In this document: positions 9,079 through 18,661 of the stretch, piece by piece | How the letters are laid out: each line of letters opens with the position of its first letter | Position numbering within the stretch: the stretch's first letter is position 1 | From: CAIQPS01 sp963721365 | GTDB taxonomy: Bacteria > Actinomycetota > Thermoleophilia > RBG-16-64-13 | Assembly: GCA_963721365.1 (NCBI GenBank) | Contig: CAVRJE010000023.1 | Coordinates: 186,001-250,000, forward strand | Direction: 5' to 3' | DNA length: 64,000 nucleotides | Position numbers and translations under genes: made by a program | Notes under the pieces: generated by a model | Database searches by the model: none | What the model saw: only the letters and a program-made list of their open reading frames with translations | Told to the model about the DNA's origin: nothing

Positions 9079-10061
9079 AAGACGCTCTGAAGCTGCCGCT
9101 CTGTCCACTGCAGGACCTCGTTGACGTCGCCGACGGTGGTGAAGCCGGCCGCCTGCTTGTGCCCGCCGCCCCCTTTGATCTGGGCGATAGCGGACACGTC
9201 CACCCTGCCGTCCATAGACCGGAGGCTCACCTTCGTCTCGACCCCTCCGCCCCGGGCCCTCTCCCGGGCCAGCACGGCAACGGCGGCCCCCCTCACCTGG
9301 CGGAGCGTATCGATGATCCCCTCGGCGTGGCCGTCGTCCGCCCCGGCGGCCGCGAAATCCTCTTCCCGCAGCCAGGATGTCACCACAACGCCGCCCTGCT
9401 TCAACTCCATACGCTGCAGCGCTATGCCCAACAGACGCAGCTTGGGCAGCGGGACAGTCTCGTACACCTGCCGGGAGATAGCCGCTACGTCGAGCCCGAT
9501 TTCCTGTAGCTCCGCCGCCATCCTGTGCGCCTGAGCGTTCGTGTTGGAATACTGGAAGCGCCCGGTGTCGGTCACCAGGCCCACGTAGAGGCAAGCGGCG
9601 ATCTGCACGTCGATGGGAAAGCGCCCCGCCCGGAATATCTCGTAGAGGATCGCGGTGGTCGAGGCCGCCTCGGGCTCCAGGAGATTCAGATCGGCGTTAC
9701 CCGGATTGTCCTGGTGGTGGTCGATGGTGACCAGAGTGGTGCCTTCTCCGAACTGCTGGAAGCCTCCACGGGCAAGCGAGGCACAGTCGAGTAGGTAGAT
9801 CGTCGTCTCGGGACCGAGCGTGGGTACCGGCCCTCGGACCACGTCGTGCAACCGGGGCAAGAACTGGTATTCGGCCGGAAAGGGAGCCTCTCCGGGCACG
9901 TAGGCGAGGTACGGGATGCCGAGGCGCTCGCACATGAGTAGGAACGCCGAAAGGCAGCCGAGAGCGTCGCCATCGGGAGATTCGTGGGAGACGGCCAGCA
10001 CGTGACTCTCGTGGCAGAGGCGATCCGCCACCTCGGCCGCCGTCACCCTCCGTCCGGCCAC
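9075..10061 (-). CDS. nrnA: DHH/DHHA1 family nanoRNase / pAp phosphatase
   Basis: About 328 residues of the bifunctional oligoribonuclease and 3'-phosphoadenosine 5'-phosphate phosphatase family. The N-terminal DHH domain has SPDGDALG and, further on, the DHH motif itself in IDHHQDNPGN. The C-terminal DHHA1 domain ends with the nucleic-acid-binding GGGGHKQAAGF. Its place between rbfA and truB is the standard one. The start is uncertain: GTG at 10061 lies just after the rbfA stop, and an internal GTG a few codons later follows CGGAGG too closely. Confidence 0.9.
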   Translation of the reverse strand: MAGRRVTAAEVADRLCHESHVLAVSHESPDGDALGCLSAFLLMCERLGIPYLAYVPGEAPFPAEYQFLPRLHDVVRGPVPTLGPETTIYLLDCASLARGGFQQFGEGTTLVTIDHHQDNPGNADLNLLEPEAASTTAILYEIFRAGRFPIDVQIAACLYVGLVTDTGRFQYSNTNAQAHRMAAELQEIGLDVAAISRQVYETVPLPKLRLLGIALQRMELKQGGVVVTSWLREEDFAAAGADDGHAEGIIDTLRQVRGAAVAVLARERARGGGVETKVSLRSMDGRVDVSAIAQIKGGGGHKQAAGFTTVGDVNEVLQWTERQLQSVL

Positions 10062-10068
10062 CGCGCCG

Positions 10069-10494
10069 TCACTCGTCCTTGCCGGCGGGGTCGCCGGCGC
10101 CCGGGGCGCCTTCGCCCGCATCGTCTTCGAGGGCCGGCAGATCGGCCGCCCCACTCGACTTGAGAAGGGCCTGGATGCGCATCCCCTGGTCGACGCTGGC
10201 GTCGTAGACGAATTGCAGAGTGGGTGTCCGTTTGGTCTTCAGCTCGTCGGCGATCAGCCTCTGCAGGTACGGCCGGGCGGCCCGCAGGCCTTCCAGAGTG
10301 GCGTCCTTTTCCGCCTGCTTGCCGTACACCGAGACAAAGACCTTCGCGCGGGACAAGTCGGGCGCGGCCTCGACGCCCGTCAAGGTGACGAACCCTATCC
10401 GCGGATCTTTCAGATCATGGGTCAGCGCGGTCCCGATGATCTCTTTGATCGCCTCGTTCACCCGGCGCATGCGATACGACGCCACGTCACGCAT
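10069..10494 (-). CDS. rbfA: Ribosome-binding factor A
   Basis: A 141-residue RbfA, a KH-like 30S maturation factor. Family features are RMRRVNEAIKEIIGTAL at the N-terminus, the DPRIGFVTLTGVE strand, and LKTKRTPTLQFVYDASVDQGMRI. The last 30 residues form an acidic, Gly/Pro-rich tail that is probably disordered. The ATG at 10494 overlaps the end of ylxP by eight bases. The stop lies just before nrnA. The frame is intact. Confidence 0.95.
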   Translation of the reverse strand: MRDVASYRMRRVNEAIKEIIGTALTHDLKDPRIGFVTLTGVEAAPDLSRAKVFVSVYGKQAEKDATLEGLRAARPYLQRLIADELKTKRTPTLQFVYDASVDQGMRIQALLKSSGAADLPALEDDAGEGAPGAGDPAGKDE

Positions 10495-10804
10495 CTACGT
10501 CCACCACCTCGGTGCTACAGAAGGTCAGTACCCACTCCTGCGAGTCGAGATACGCCTTGACCTTGTCCAGTGTCCCCTCGAGAACCTGCAGGTCGGATGC
10601 AGCCACAGCGATGACCACTCGCGACCGCTGCCACAGATCCTGATGCCCCACCTCCGCGAACGTCGCCCCGAAACGCCTGGTCACCTGGTCACGCACACGT
10701 CTCAGGTGCATACGTTTGCTCTTGAGGGAGCCGCTCTCGGGAAAGTGCAACTCGGCCGAGAGGATACCGACGTAGCCCTTCTCGCTCCTACTGGGTACGG
10801 GCAA
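10487..10804 (-). CDS. ylxP: DUF503 / YlxP-like ribosome-associated protein
   Basis: A 105-residue DUF503 protein. The pattern VGILSAELHFPESGSLKSKR, then FAEVGHQDLWQRS, is typical of this family, whose member in Bacillus (YlxP) is encoded between infB and rbfA exactly as here. A role in 30S ribosome maturation has been proposed for the family. The only start in frame before the conserved part is TTG at 10804, which overlaps the 3' end of infB by 17 bases. Confidence 0.85.
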   Translation of the reverse strand: MPVPSRSEKGYVGILSAELHFPESGSLKSKRMHLRRVRDQVTRRFGATFAEVGHQDLWQRSRVVIAVAASDLQVLEGTLDKVKAYLDSQEWVLTFCSTEVVDVDA

Positions 10805-13661
10805 CTTCCTTGATCTCGTATGCCTCTACGATGTCGCCTTCGTGGATATCGTCATACCCATCTACGTGCAGCCCGCATTCGTAACCGGCCAGCACTTCGC
10901 GCACGTCGTCGTTGAACCGCTTCAGCGACCCGATGCTGCCCTCGTGGATGATGCTCCCGTCGCGCACAAGACGGATCCTCGCTGAGCGGACGATCTTGCC
11001 GGTCAGGACGTAGCAGCCGGCGATTGTGCCGATCCTCGACGCCCGGAAGACCTGGCGGATCTCCGCGGATCCCATTTCCTCCTCGACCTTCTCGGGCTCG
11101 AGCAGACCGACCAGAGCCGCCTCGACATCCTCGATGGCTTTGTAGATCACCCGGTACGTGCGCACGTCCACGCCCTCCTGCTCGGCGAGAGCTTTGGCAG
11201 CGACCGACGGACGTACGTTGAAGCCGATGACCACGGCCTTCGAGGCCGACGCGAGCATGATGTCGGACTCGTTGATGCCGCCGACGCCGGCGAAGATGAC
11301 CTCGACCTTGACCTCGGGATGGGTGATGTTGCGGAGCGCCTCTTCCAGCGCCTCCACCGAACCGCCCACGTCACCCTTGATGATCAGCGGCAGTTCCTTG
11401 ACCCGGCCTTCCTTAAGGCGCCGGTAGAACTCGTCCAGGCTGCTCGCGCCGCTACGGCTCTTGGCCAGTTGCTCCTGGCGCAGCCGGGTGGTGCGCTGAT
11501 CGGCGCGCTGCCGGGCCTCTCGCTCGTCGCCCGCCACCATGACGAAGTCGCCCGCGGCGGGAAGGGTGTTGAAGCCGAGGACCTGCGCGGGCACCGACGG
11601 GGTAGCCTTACTCAGGGCCACGCCCGTGAAGTCGAACATCGCCTTGACCTTGCCGTAGGCTTCGCCGCTCACGATGGCGTCGCCCACCCGAAGGGTGCCG
11701 CGCTGCACGAGGACGGTCGCCATGGGACCCCTACCCACGTCGAGCTGAGCCTCGATCACGACGCCGGATGCGGGCGCTTTGGCGTTGGCCTTGAGCTCCT
11801 GTACTTCGGCGACCAGAAGGATCATGTCCATCAGATCTTCGAGGTTCGTCTTCTGCTTGGCCGAGACTTCCACCATCACGGTCTCGCCGCCCCACGCCTC
11901 GGGTACCAGGCCCTGGTCGGCAAGCTGCTTCTTGACCAGATCGGGGTTGGCGTCGGCGAGGTCCATCTTGTTGATGGCGACCACCATGGGGACCTCAGCG
12001 GCCTTGGCGTGGCTGATCGCCTCGAGCGTCTGTGGCATGACCCCATCGTTCGCAGCCACTACGATGACCGCGATGTCGGTCGACTTGGCGCCGCGGGCCC
12101 GCATGGCGGTGAAGGCCTCGTGACCCGGGGTGTCGAGAAAAGTGACTTTCCTCTCGTTGTGGGTCACCTGGTAGGCCCCGATATGCTGGGTGATGCCGCC
12201 GGCCTCGGATTTGACGACCTCGGTCTCGCGGATGGCGTCCAGCAGCGAGGTCTTGCCGTGGTCGACGTGGCCCATGATGGTGACCACCGGCGCACGGGGA
12301 GTGAGGTCGGCGGGATCGTCCACGAACTGGTCGGCCCCCTCCTTCTCCTCCTCGGCATGCTCGATCTCGACCTGGCGCTCGAATTCCTCGGAGAGGATCA
12401 CAATGGCATCGTCGGAGAGCGACTGGGTGATGGTTACCATCTCGCCCAGCTTGAGCAGGGTCTTTATGAGTTCGCCCGCGCTGATCTCGAGTGCTTCGCC
12501 CAGATCCTTGACGCTCGCGCCGCTCTTGACCTTGACCGGGGTCTCCGTCCCCGGCAACGCCTTCTTCTTGATCGCCGGTTTGTCCACGTCGCCGATGGGA
12601 CCGTTACGACGGTCGCGCGGCCCGCCTCTGCCGCCCTTGCGACCCGCCTGCGAGTCGATGATGACCCTCCGGCGCGCGGGCTTGTCGTCACCTCGGCGGA
12701 CCCGCGAGGGGCCGGCGGGGCGCGGCGTAGCAGCCGGCGCGACCGGTTCGGCGGGGTCCACCCACACTTCGGGCGCCGCAGCCGCGACGGGGCGGAATGC
12801 CCGGTCGCGGTGGTCGGCCGTGTCCCGCGGCGGACCGGGGGCACGGTACGGCGGGCGGGCTGCCCCCGGCGGCGGCGCCGCCGGACGAGGCGCAGCAGGC
12901 CCCCTTTGGGGCGCGCCCACGGGCTGAGCGGGTTTCGGCGGAGCGGCCGCGGCCGCTTTGCGTGCAGCTTCCGCCCGCGCTTCCTGTTCGGCCTGGATCC
13001 GTTCCAATTCCTCTTTGGTCACGACGTTGCCCGAAGGCTTGGCCCCTTTGCGCAGGGGCACACCGGGGCCGACCACGGTCGGCATATCCTCAAGGCGCGG
13101 TCTTGCCCGAGGATGGAGCGGTGGCTTCCGCGGCGCCGGCCTGGGCCCCTCGGGACGGGTACCCTCCGGGCGTTGCCCTTCGGGACGGCCCGCAGGCAGC
13201 TGTTCCGGCGGGGGTGAGGCCGCCTGAGAAGGTGCCGCAGGTTCCCGCTTCGGGCCGGCCGCTGCCGCGGAGACGGGTTTGGTGACCGGCGGCTTCGCCG
13301 CTGCCACGGGCAGCGGCAGTTCCTGTTGTTCGGGTGCCGCGTCCGCCGGGCTCGCGGCAGCGGAAGGTCCTTTGGGGGTCGCCGGCTTCTCTGCTGGCGC
13401 CGGCTTCTCCTCTGAGGCCGGTTTCTCCTCTGAGGCCGGTTTCATGGGCTGCGGAGCTGCAACCGGGGGCTGCGCCGCTGCTGCTGCGCGCGCCTTCCGC
13501 CCGGGATTGATCGTGGGAGCGAACGCGCGAGCGATGTCGGCATCTTCGACAGTCGAAGAGACGCTCTTGATGTCCAGCCCGGAACCACGCAGAACATCCA
13601 GCACTTCCTGGTTCGTCATACCTCTGTCTCTAGCGATGTCGTAAACCCGTCGTTTCGCCAC
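10788..13661 (-). CDS. infB: Translation initiation factor IF-2
   Basis: A 957-residue IF-2, the GTPase that places initiator tRNA on the 30S subunit. It has an N-terminal IF2_N helix bundle (residues 3-50), a long Pro/Ala/Arg linker (about 50-340), and a second IF2_N domain (VKSGASVKDLGEALEISAGE). The G domain follows with GHVDHGKT, GGITQHIGA, DTPGHE and NKMD, then the C-terminal beta-barrel domains. The linker is of the extended actinobacterial kind. The start is GTG at 13661. Despite its length and very high GC, the frame is unbroken. Confidence 0.97.
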   Translation of the reverse strand: MAKRRVYDIARDRGMTNQEVLDVLRGSGLDIKSVSSTVEDADIARAFAPTINPGRKARAAAAAQPPVAAPQPMKPASEEKPASEEKPAPAEKPATPKGPSAAASPADAAPEQQELPLPVAAAKPPVTKPVSAAAAGPKREPAAPSQAASPPPEQLPAGRPEGQRPEGTRPEGPRPAPRKPPLHPRARPRLEDMPTVVGPGVPLRKGAKPSGNVVTKEELERIQAEQEARAEAARKAAAAAPPKPAQPVGAPQRGPAAPRPAAPPPGAARPPYRAPGPPRDTADHRDRAFRPVAAAAPEVWVDPAEPVAPAATPRPAGPSRVRRGDDKPARRRVIIDSQAGRKGGRGGPRDRRNGPIGDVDKPAIKKKALPGTETPVKVKSGASVKDLGEALEISAGELIKTLLKLGEMVTITQSLSDDAIVILSEEFERQVEIEHAEEEKEGADQFVDDPADLTPRAPVVTIMGHVDHGKTSLLDAIRETEVVKSEAGGITQHIGAYQVTHNERKVTFLDTPGHEAFTAMRARGAKSTDIAVIVVAANDGVMPQTLEAISHAKAAEVPMVVAINKMDLADANPDLVKKQLADQGLVPEAWGGETVMVEVSAKQKTNLEDLMDMILLVAEVQELKANAKAPASGVVIEAQLDVGRGPMATVLVQRGTLRVGDAIVSGEAYGKVKAMFDFTGVALSKATPSVPAQVLGFNTLPAAGDFVMVAGDEREARQRADQRTTRLRQEQLAKSRSGASSLDEFYRRLKEGRVKELPLIIKGDVGGSVEALEEALRNITHPEVKVEVIFAGVGGINESDIMLASASKAVVIGFNVRPSVAAKALAEQEGVDVRTYRVIYKAIEDVEAALVGLLEPEKVEEEMGSAEIRQVFRASRIGTIAGCYVLTGKIVRSARIRLVRDGSIIHEGSIGSLKRFNDDVREVLAGYECGLHVDGYDDIHEGDIVEAYEIKEVARTQ

Positions 13662-13681
13662 AAGTCACCCGTCCTATTCGG

Positions 13682-13957
13682 TCACTCCCCGGCCTCGGCC
13701 GTTCGCACTGCTTCTCGTACCTGATCCTCGTCCACTACCACCGTGGCCCGGAAAGCCCTCTGGAACGCCCTCCGATGGAGAGCCCGGTCCAGGCACGCCT
13801 GCTTCCCGCAAAGATACGCCCCTCGGCCCTTCAGTCCTCGCCCCGCGACCACCATCCTGGTCGAATTGATCCGCTCTTCAACGCCCAGCCGCACGAGTTC
13901 GCCCTGCGGCCCGCGTCTGCCGCACCCGATGCACTGGCGCTCAGGAGTCGCCGCCAC
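13682..13957 (-). CDS. ylxR: YlxR family RNA-binding protein (DUF448)
   Basis: A 91-residue YlxR. The signature RQCIGCGRRGPQGELVRL at the N-terminus and GRGAYLCGKQACLDRAL in the middle define the family, which has been linked to RNase P and to transcription control. The GTG at 13957 overlaps the end of nusA by 17 bases, and infB follows after about 20 bases. This nusA-ylxR-infB arrangement is widely conserved. Confidence 0.93.
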   Translation of the reverse strand: MAATPERQCIGCGRRGPQGELVRLGVEERINSTRMVVAGRGLKGRGAYLCGKQACLDRALHRRAFQRAFRATVVVDEDQVREAVRTAEAGE

Positions 13958-15110
13958 CGGTGGCCTGATGCGCGGCTATCCCGCAGTATAAACTGCCGGG
14001 CAAGGCCGCGTTGGGACAGCGCTTGCCTCCCACCGTGAGCGAGTGGCAGCGCCCGTCCGCCACTTTGTGCTCCGGTTCGGCCGTGGCATACACGGTGTCA
14101 TCCTCACTCATCTCGGTCTCGGACTTGATGTCGATCTTCCAACCCGTGAGCCGGTTGGCGAGACGGGCGTTCTGGCCATCTTTGCCGATGGCGAGAGAGC
14201 GCTGGTCGTCGGGCACCACCACGGTCGCTTCGCAGCGGTCGTCGTCGAGGATCACTTCTCTCACCCGGGCCGGCGACAACGACTTGGCCACGAATCGCGC
14301 GGGCTCCTCGTCGAAGGGGATGATGTCGATCTTCTCGCCCCGCAACTCCGAGACGACCATGCGCACCCGGGATCCCCGGGGACCCACGCACGCGCCGACC
14401 GGGTCCACCCCGTCGCTGTGAGACACGACCGAGATCTTGGAGCGATAGCCCGGTTCGCGGGCGACGCCGACGATCTCGACCAACCCGTCGGAGATCTCCG
14501 GTACTTCGAGCTCGAACAACCGTCTTACCAACTCCTCGCTGCGCCGCGAGAGGACGATCGGCGGCTCCTTGGGATTCTGCGATACCTCTTTGATGACGGC
14601 CTTCAAGCGCATGCCGTGCTCGTAGCGCTCCGTGGGGACCTGCTCGCTCCTGGGCAGGCGGGCCTCTACCCGGCCCAGATCCACCAGGGTGTAGCGGCTG
14701 TCCGACTGCTGCACGATGCCCGTGACGATCTCGCCGACGCGCCGCGAGTACTCCTTGAACACGATGCCCTGCTCGGCTTCGCGGATGCGCTGATAGATGA
14801 CCTGCTTGGCAGTCTGCGCCGCGATCCTGCCGAAGTCCTCGGGGGTTATCTCCACGCGCTCGGCCATCGAGGTGTCGATCTCGGTCTCCTCATCCTGCAC
14901 CGCCGGCTCCTCGCCGGGAGGGAAGATGAGCTCGAACACGTGGATCTGACCACTATCGCGGTCGATGCTCACCTCGGAGAACGGAACGGCGTGAGGCGTC
15001 TTCTGGTAGGCGGAATGGAGAGCGTCCTCGAGAGCCTCTATGAGCGTGTCGAAGGGAATGCTCTTCTCTTTCTCGATCTGCCGCAGAGCTTCGATCGTCT
15101 CCTTGTTCAT
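13941..15110 (-). CDS. nusA: Transcription termination/antitermination factor NusA with C-terminal Cys/His tail
   Basis: A 389-residue NusA that binds RNA polymerase and nascent RNA. It has the N-terminal polymerase-binding domain (1-130), an S1 domain (about 135-200), KH1 (VGPRGSRVRMV) and KH2 (IGKDGQNARLANRLTGW). The last 35 residues are unusual: three cysteines and a histidine spaced C-x9-C-x10-C-x4-H around KRCPNAALPGSLYCG, which looks like a small zinc-binding knuckle. The gene follows rimP by 14 bases. A terminator in the operon leader suggests possible autoregulation. Confidence 0.96.
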   Translation of the reverse strand: MNKETIEALRQIEKEKSIPFDTLIEALEDALHSAYQKTPHAVPFSEVSIDRDSGQIHVFELIFPPGEEPAVQDEETEIDTSMAERVEITPEDFGRIAAQTAKQVIYQRIREAEQGIVFKEYSRRVGEIVTGIVQQSDSRYTLVDLGRVEARLPRSEQVPTERYEHGMRLKAVIKEVSQNPKEPPIVLSRRSEELVRRLFELEVPEISDGLVEIVGVAREPGYRSKISVVSHSDGVDPVGACVGPRGSRVRMVVSELRGEKIDIIPFDEEPARFVAKSLSPARVREVILDDDRCEATVVVPDDQRSLAIGKDGQNARLANRLTGWKIDIKSETEMSEDDTVYATAEPEHKVADGRCHSLTVGGKRCPNAALPGSLYCGIAAHQATGGGDS

Positions 15111-15124
15111 TCCCTTCCCCCTAT

Positions 15125-15575
15125 CTAAAACTCGTACATCAAATGGGCGCTCGCGATCTCCTCCAAGGGGATCCGCGCTTCGCGCCCCGCTTCCTCAACG
15201 ACTACCGCGTTCTCTCCCGCTTCAAGCAGGATCCCCTGCCAGACCTTGCTCCCCTCGACCGGCTGCAGGGTCTTGACGTAGACCTTATTGCCGATCTGCG
15301 CCTCAAAATGGCTGCGCTTCCGCAGGGGCCGCTCTATGCCGGGGGAACTCACCTCGAGCGAGTAGGCTCCCTCGATAAGCATCCACCTCGTCCAAGGCCT
15401 TGCCGACCGCGGTCGACACCTTCGCACACAAGTCGTGGTTCACACCGCCCGGACGATCGATGTAGAGGCGCAGGATCTTATTCCTCCGATTGCCCGCCTC
15501 TTCCAGCAAGACCAACTCGACGTCCTCGACCTCACGGTCGATGACCTGCTGGAACCACTCCTCCGTCAGTGCCAC
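15125..15575 (-). CDS. rimP: Ribosome maturation factor RimP (one frame break)
   Basis: RimP of about 150 residues, needed for 30S maturation. The N-terminal half (VELVLLEEAGNRRNKILRLY, then IDRPGGV) is read from GTG 15575. The family match then continues in another frame from LIEGAYSLEVSSPGIERPLR to the end (IASAHLMYEF). One base seems to be missing near 15380, inside the conserved GVxxxDLIxGxYxLEVSSPG block. Since rimP, nusA and infB form one operon, a sequence error is more likely than inactivation. A promoter and terminator lie 17-110 bases upstream. Confidence 0.92.
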
Positions 15576-15591
15576 GACGCCTGCCTCGACT

Positions 15592-15626
15592 CAAAAACAA
15601 AAGTGGGTCCATCTGCACCCACTTTC
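15592..15626 (-). terminator. Intrinsic terminator in the rimP-nusA leader (possible attenuator)
   Basis: On the minus strand a perfect 9-bp stem AAAGTGGGT / ACCCACTTT with an 8-base loop is followed by TGTTTTTG. It lies only about 25 bases after the expected start of the promoter at 15657-15686 and ends 17 bases before the rimP start codon. It could also end proS transcripts, but its place after a promoter makes it a candidate attenuator of the rimP-nusA-infB operon. Confidence 0.75.
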
Positions 15627-15656
15627 GCGCAACAGCTTGGCTTTGTTTGCCGCTCG

Positions 15657-15686
15657 ATTATAACACGGGCTTTCTGGGCGCGGCAA
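15657..15686 (-). promoter_or_regulatory. Promoter of the rimP-nusA-infB operon
   Basis: On the minus strand TTGCCG (15686-15681) is 18 bases from a perfect TATAAT (15662-15657). Transcription would start near 15650, giving a leader of about 75 bases before rimP that contains the intrinsic terminator at 15592-15626. The same TTGCC-N18-TATAAT form precedes rpoD at 47050. Confidence 0.7.
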
Positions 15687-15768
15687 GGAAAGCAGCTACA
15701 CCCAGGGGAAGTAGTCCCGGCCGCGCATGGCCGGACGGCAGCCCGCCAAAGGGCTCGCCATGTTACCA

Positions 15769-17524
15769 CTAGTGCGCGGCCTCCCATAGCCGCCGCACCT
15801 GCGCGGCGCAGTCCTCCGCGGCCACTTCCTCGCGCGATCCCGCCCCCCTCGGCTCCACTTCCACCACTCCCGAAGCAGCCTTCTTGCCTACTGTCACCCT
15901 GACCGGACATCCGATCAACTCGGCGTCCGCGAATTTGACACCCGGGCGCTCCTCGCGGTCGTCCCACAGCACGTCCCAGCCCTCGGCGATCAGGCTGCGA
16001 TAGATGCGCTCCGCGACCTCCGTCTGCACCGGGTCCTTCGGCTGCACGTGAACGAGGTGGACGTCGAAGGGGGCGATAGCCTTGGGCCACACGATGCCCC
16101 GCTCGTCGCAGTTCTGCTCGACTGCGGCCGCCGCGATGCGGGCCGGGCCGATGCCGTACGAACCCATGATGATCGGCCTCTCCTGGCCGCTCTCGTCGAG
16201 AACGGTGGCGCCCAAGGGCTTCGAGTACTTCGTCCCGAGCTTGAAGATGTTCCCCACCTCGATCACCTGGTCTATCGTCAGGGGCTCTCCGCACTCGGGA
16301 CAGGCGTCGCCTGCCGCCGCCTCTCGCAGGTCGGCGTACTCCGCCTGGAAGTCGCGGCCCGGGATCACTCCCCGGACGTGGGTGTGGGCCTTGTTGGCGC
16401 CCGCCGTGTACTCACGCGGGCCGCCGGGGCCATCGGGCCGCAATGTCTCGTCGGCGATGAGCCGCAGGCCCTTCTCGGCCAGCCCTAGGGGCCCTACGAA
16501 CCCGACTTCCACGCCGGTAGCCTCGAGCACCTCTTCGGGGCGGGCCGGGCGGACATCGGCCTTCAGATAGCGGGCGAGCTTGTTCTCGTGCAGGTCGTGA
16601 TCGCCCCGCACCATGACCACCAAGGGGTTGCCCTCGGATATGTAGACAAGCGACTTGATGACTTGCCAGGGCTCTATCCCCAAGAACGAGGAGACCTCGG
16701 CAATGGTCCGCTGATCCGGGGTCGGCACCTCACGAGGCGCCGACGATCCCGCAGCGGCGTCTCCCGCATCCTCGACGGCGGCCGGCCGTGCCGGCGGCTG
16801 CGCGGCCACCGATCGCGCCAGTTCCACGTTGGCAGCGTAGCCACACGCCGTGCACACCGCTACGCGGTCTTCGCCGGCGACCGATGGCGCCATGTACTCG
16901 TGGGCCTGCGCCCCTCCCATGAAGCCGCTATCGCTCTCCACCCGGAGGAACTCCACGCCGCAGCGGCTGAAGATCCGGTCGTACGCCCCTATGTGCTTGG
17001 CGTAGCTCACCTCCAGACCGGCCTCGTCCATGTCGAACGAATACGAGTCCTTCATGAGGAACTCGCGGACCCGCAGCACCCCGCCCTTCGGCCGAGGCTC
17101 GTCGCGGAACTTGAGCTGGAGCTGATACCAGATCTGCGGGAGGTCCCGATAGGAGCGCAGTTCCCGCGACGCGAGCCATGCGAAGACCTCCTCGTGCGTC
17201 ATTGCCAGCACCATATTCCGCCCTCCCCGGTCCTTCAGGCGGAACATCTCGTCGCCGATGGCGTCGTAGCGCCCGGTCGCCTGCCACACGTCGGCCGGGT
17301 GCATGCGTGGGCATCGAGAGCTCGTTGGCGCCGATGGCGTCCATCTCCTCCCGGATGATGGCGCAGATGCGCTGCATCACCCGCCACCCGAGCGGGAGCA
17401 TGATGTAGATGCCGGATGCGAACTGACGGACGAAGCCTCCGCGCACCATCAGCTTGTGGCTGATCGCCTCGGCGTCGGCTGGGTCTTCCTTGAGCGTGGG
17501 CATGAAGAGCTGCGTGGCCCGCAT
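15769..17524 (-). CDS. proS: Prolyl-tRNA synthetase (one frame break)
   Basis: A bacterial-type class II ProRS of about 585 residues with the inserted editing domain. Motif 1 lies in the N-terminal part read from ATG 17524 (FASGIYIMLPLGWRVMQRI). After a break near 17305 the frame continues HPADVWQATGRY, then motif 2 (FRDEPRPKGGVLRVREFLMKDSYSF), the YbaK-like editing insert (about residues 230-390), motif 3 (GSYGIGPARIAAAAVEQ) and the anticodon-binding domain. A GAGGAGG site precedes the start. It follows ispG by 63 bases. Confidence 0.94.
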
Positions 17525-17587
17525 CGGGTCCTCCTCGAACGGAAACGGTGAGATCGGCGCGGCGTGCAGCCGCGCCCGAAAGACAGT

Positions 17588-18652
17588 CTAGCAGTCTACC
17601 AGTCCCGTTGACCGGCGGGCGATCTCGGCAAAGAGGGCATCTACGAGCTGGTCCTGGGGCACCTTCCGCACCGGTCTCCCCTGCGCGAAGACCACTCCCT
17701 CGCCCGCGCCGCCCGCGATGCCGTAATCGGCCTTTCTGGCTTCACCCGGCCCGTTGACGATGCACCCCATGACGGCCACCTCGAGATCCAGGCCCGACTC
17801 CTCCAGGCGACGCTCCACCTCCAGAGCCAGGGTCTCGAGATCCACTTCGGTCCTGCCGCAGGTGGGGCACGATATGACGCGCGGTCCCCGGGGCGCCAGG
17901 TCCAGGCTGCGCAGGATCTCCAGGGCCACCCGGACCTCCTCGACGGGATCGCCGGTGAGCGACACCCGGATGGTGTCGCCGACGCCTTCCGCCAGCAGGA
18001 TCCCGAGGGCGACCGCACTGCGGATGGAGCCGGCCCAGCGGGTGCCGGCCTCGGTGACACCCAGGTGCAGCGGATAGGGCACCCTCTCGGCCAGCAGTCG
18101 GTTGGCCGCTATGGTGACCAGCGGGGACGAGGACTTGGCCGAGACCTTGATTCGGGCGAAGCCCAACTCCTCGAGCAGAGCGCACGAGCGGACGGCCGAT
18201 TCCACCAGGGCTCCGGCGGCGTCCCTCTCCTCCATGTCCCGCAGGTCCCGCTGCAGCGAGCCACTGTTGACGCCCACCCGGATGACCGTTCCGTGTTCCT
18301 TCGCCGCCTCGACCACCTCGCGAACGGCGCCCTTCCCCCCGATGTTGCCGGGATTGATGCGGATGCCCGCCACGCCGGCCTCGACGGCGGCCACCGCCAG
18401 ACGGTGGTCGAAATGGATGTCGGCCACCAGAGGTACGGGCGATTCGGCCACGAGAGACGGGATGGCCGCCGCCGCGGCCGGGTCGGGGACCGCCACTCTG
18501 ACCACCGCCGCACCGGCCGTCGCCAGCGCCCGGATCTGACCGAGGGTGGCCTCGACGTCGTCTGTCTTGGTGTTGGTCATCGACTGGATCGAGACAGGAG
18601 CGCCACCGCCTATCGCCACGCCGCCCAGCATCACCTGTCGCCGGCTCGCCAT
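17588..18652 (-). CDS. ispG: 4-hydroxy-3-methylbut-2-en-1-yl diphosphate synthase (flavodoxin type)
   Basis: A 354-residue IspG, the [4Fe-4S] enzyme of the MEP isoprenoid pathway. The TIM barrel begins with VAIGGGAPVSIQSMTNTKT. The cluster ligands are visible in ISCPTCGRTEVD and MGCIVNGPGEA. The ATG at 18652 has GGGGGA just upstream and sits 9 bases after the rseP stop. With dxr two genes upstream, two MEP-pathway steps are encoded together. The frame is intact although both neighbours are broken. Confidence 0.96.
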   Translation of the reverse strand: MASRRQVMLGGVAIGGGAPVSIQSMTNTKTDDVEATLGQIRALATAGAAVVRVAVPDPAAAAAIPSLVAESPVPLVADIHFDHRLAVAAVEAGVAGIRINPGNIGGKGAVREVVEAAKEHGTVIRVGVNSGSLQRDLRDMEERDAAGALVESAVRSCALLEELGFARIKVSAKSSSPLVTIAANRLLAERVPYPLHLGVTEAGTRWAGSIRSAVALGILLAEGVGDTIRVSLTGDPVEEVRVALEILRSLDLAPRGPRVISCPTCGRTEVDLETLALEVERRLEESGLDLEVAVMGCIVNGPGEARKADYGIAGGAGEGVVFAQGRPVRKVPQDQLVDALFAEIARRSTGLVDC

Positions 18653-18661
18653 TCCCCCGGG

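Noticed and set aside
11319..13217. A 632-codon plus-strand open frame opposite infB
   Set aside because: It mirrors the intact IF-2 gene and its translation is low-complexity without motifs.
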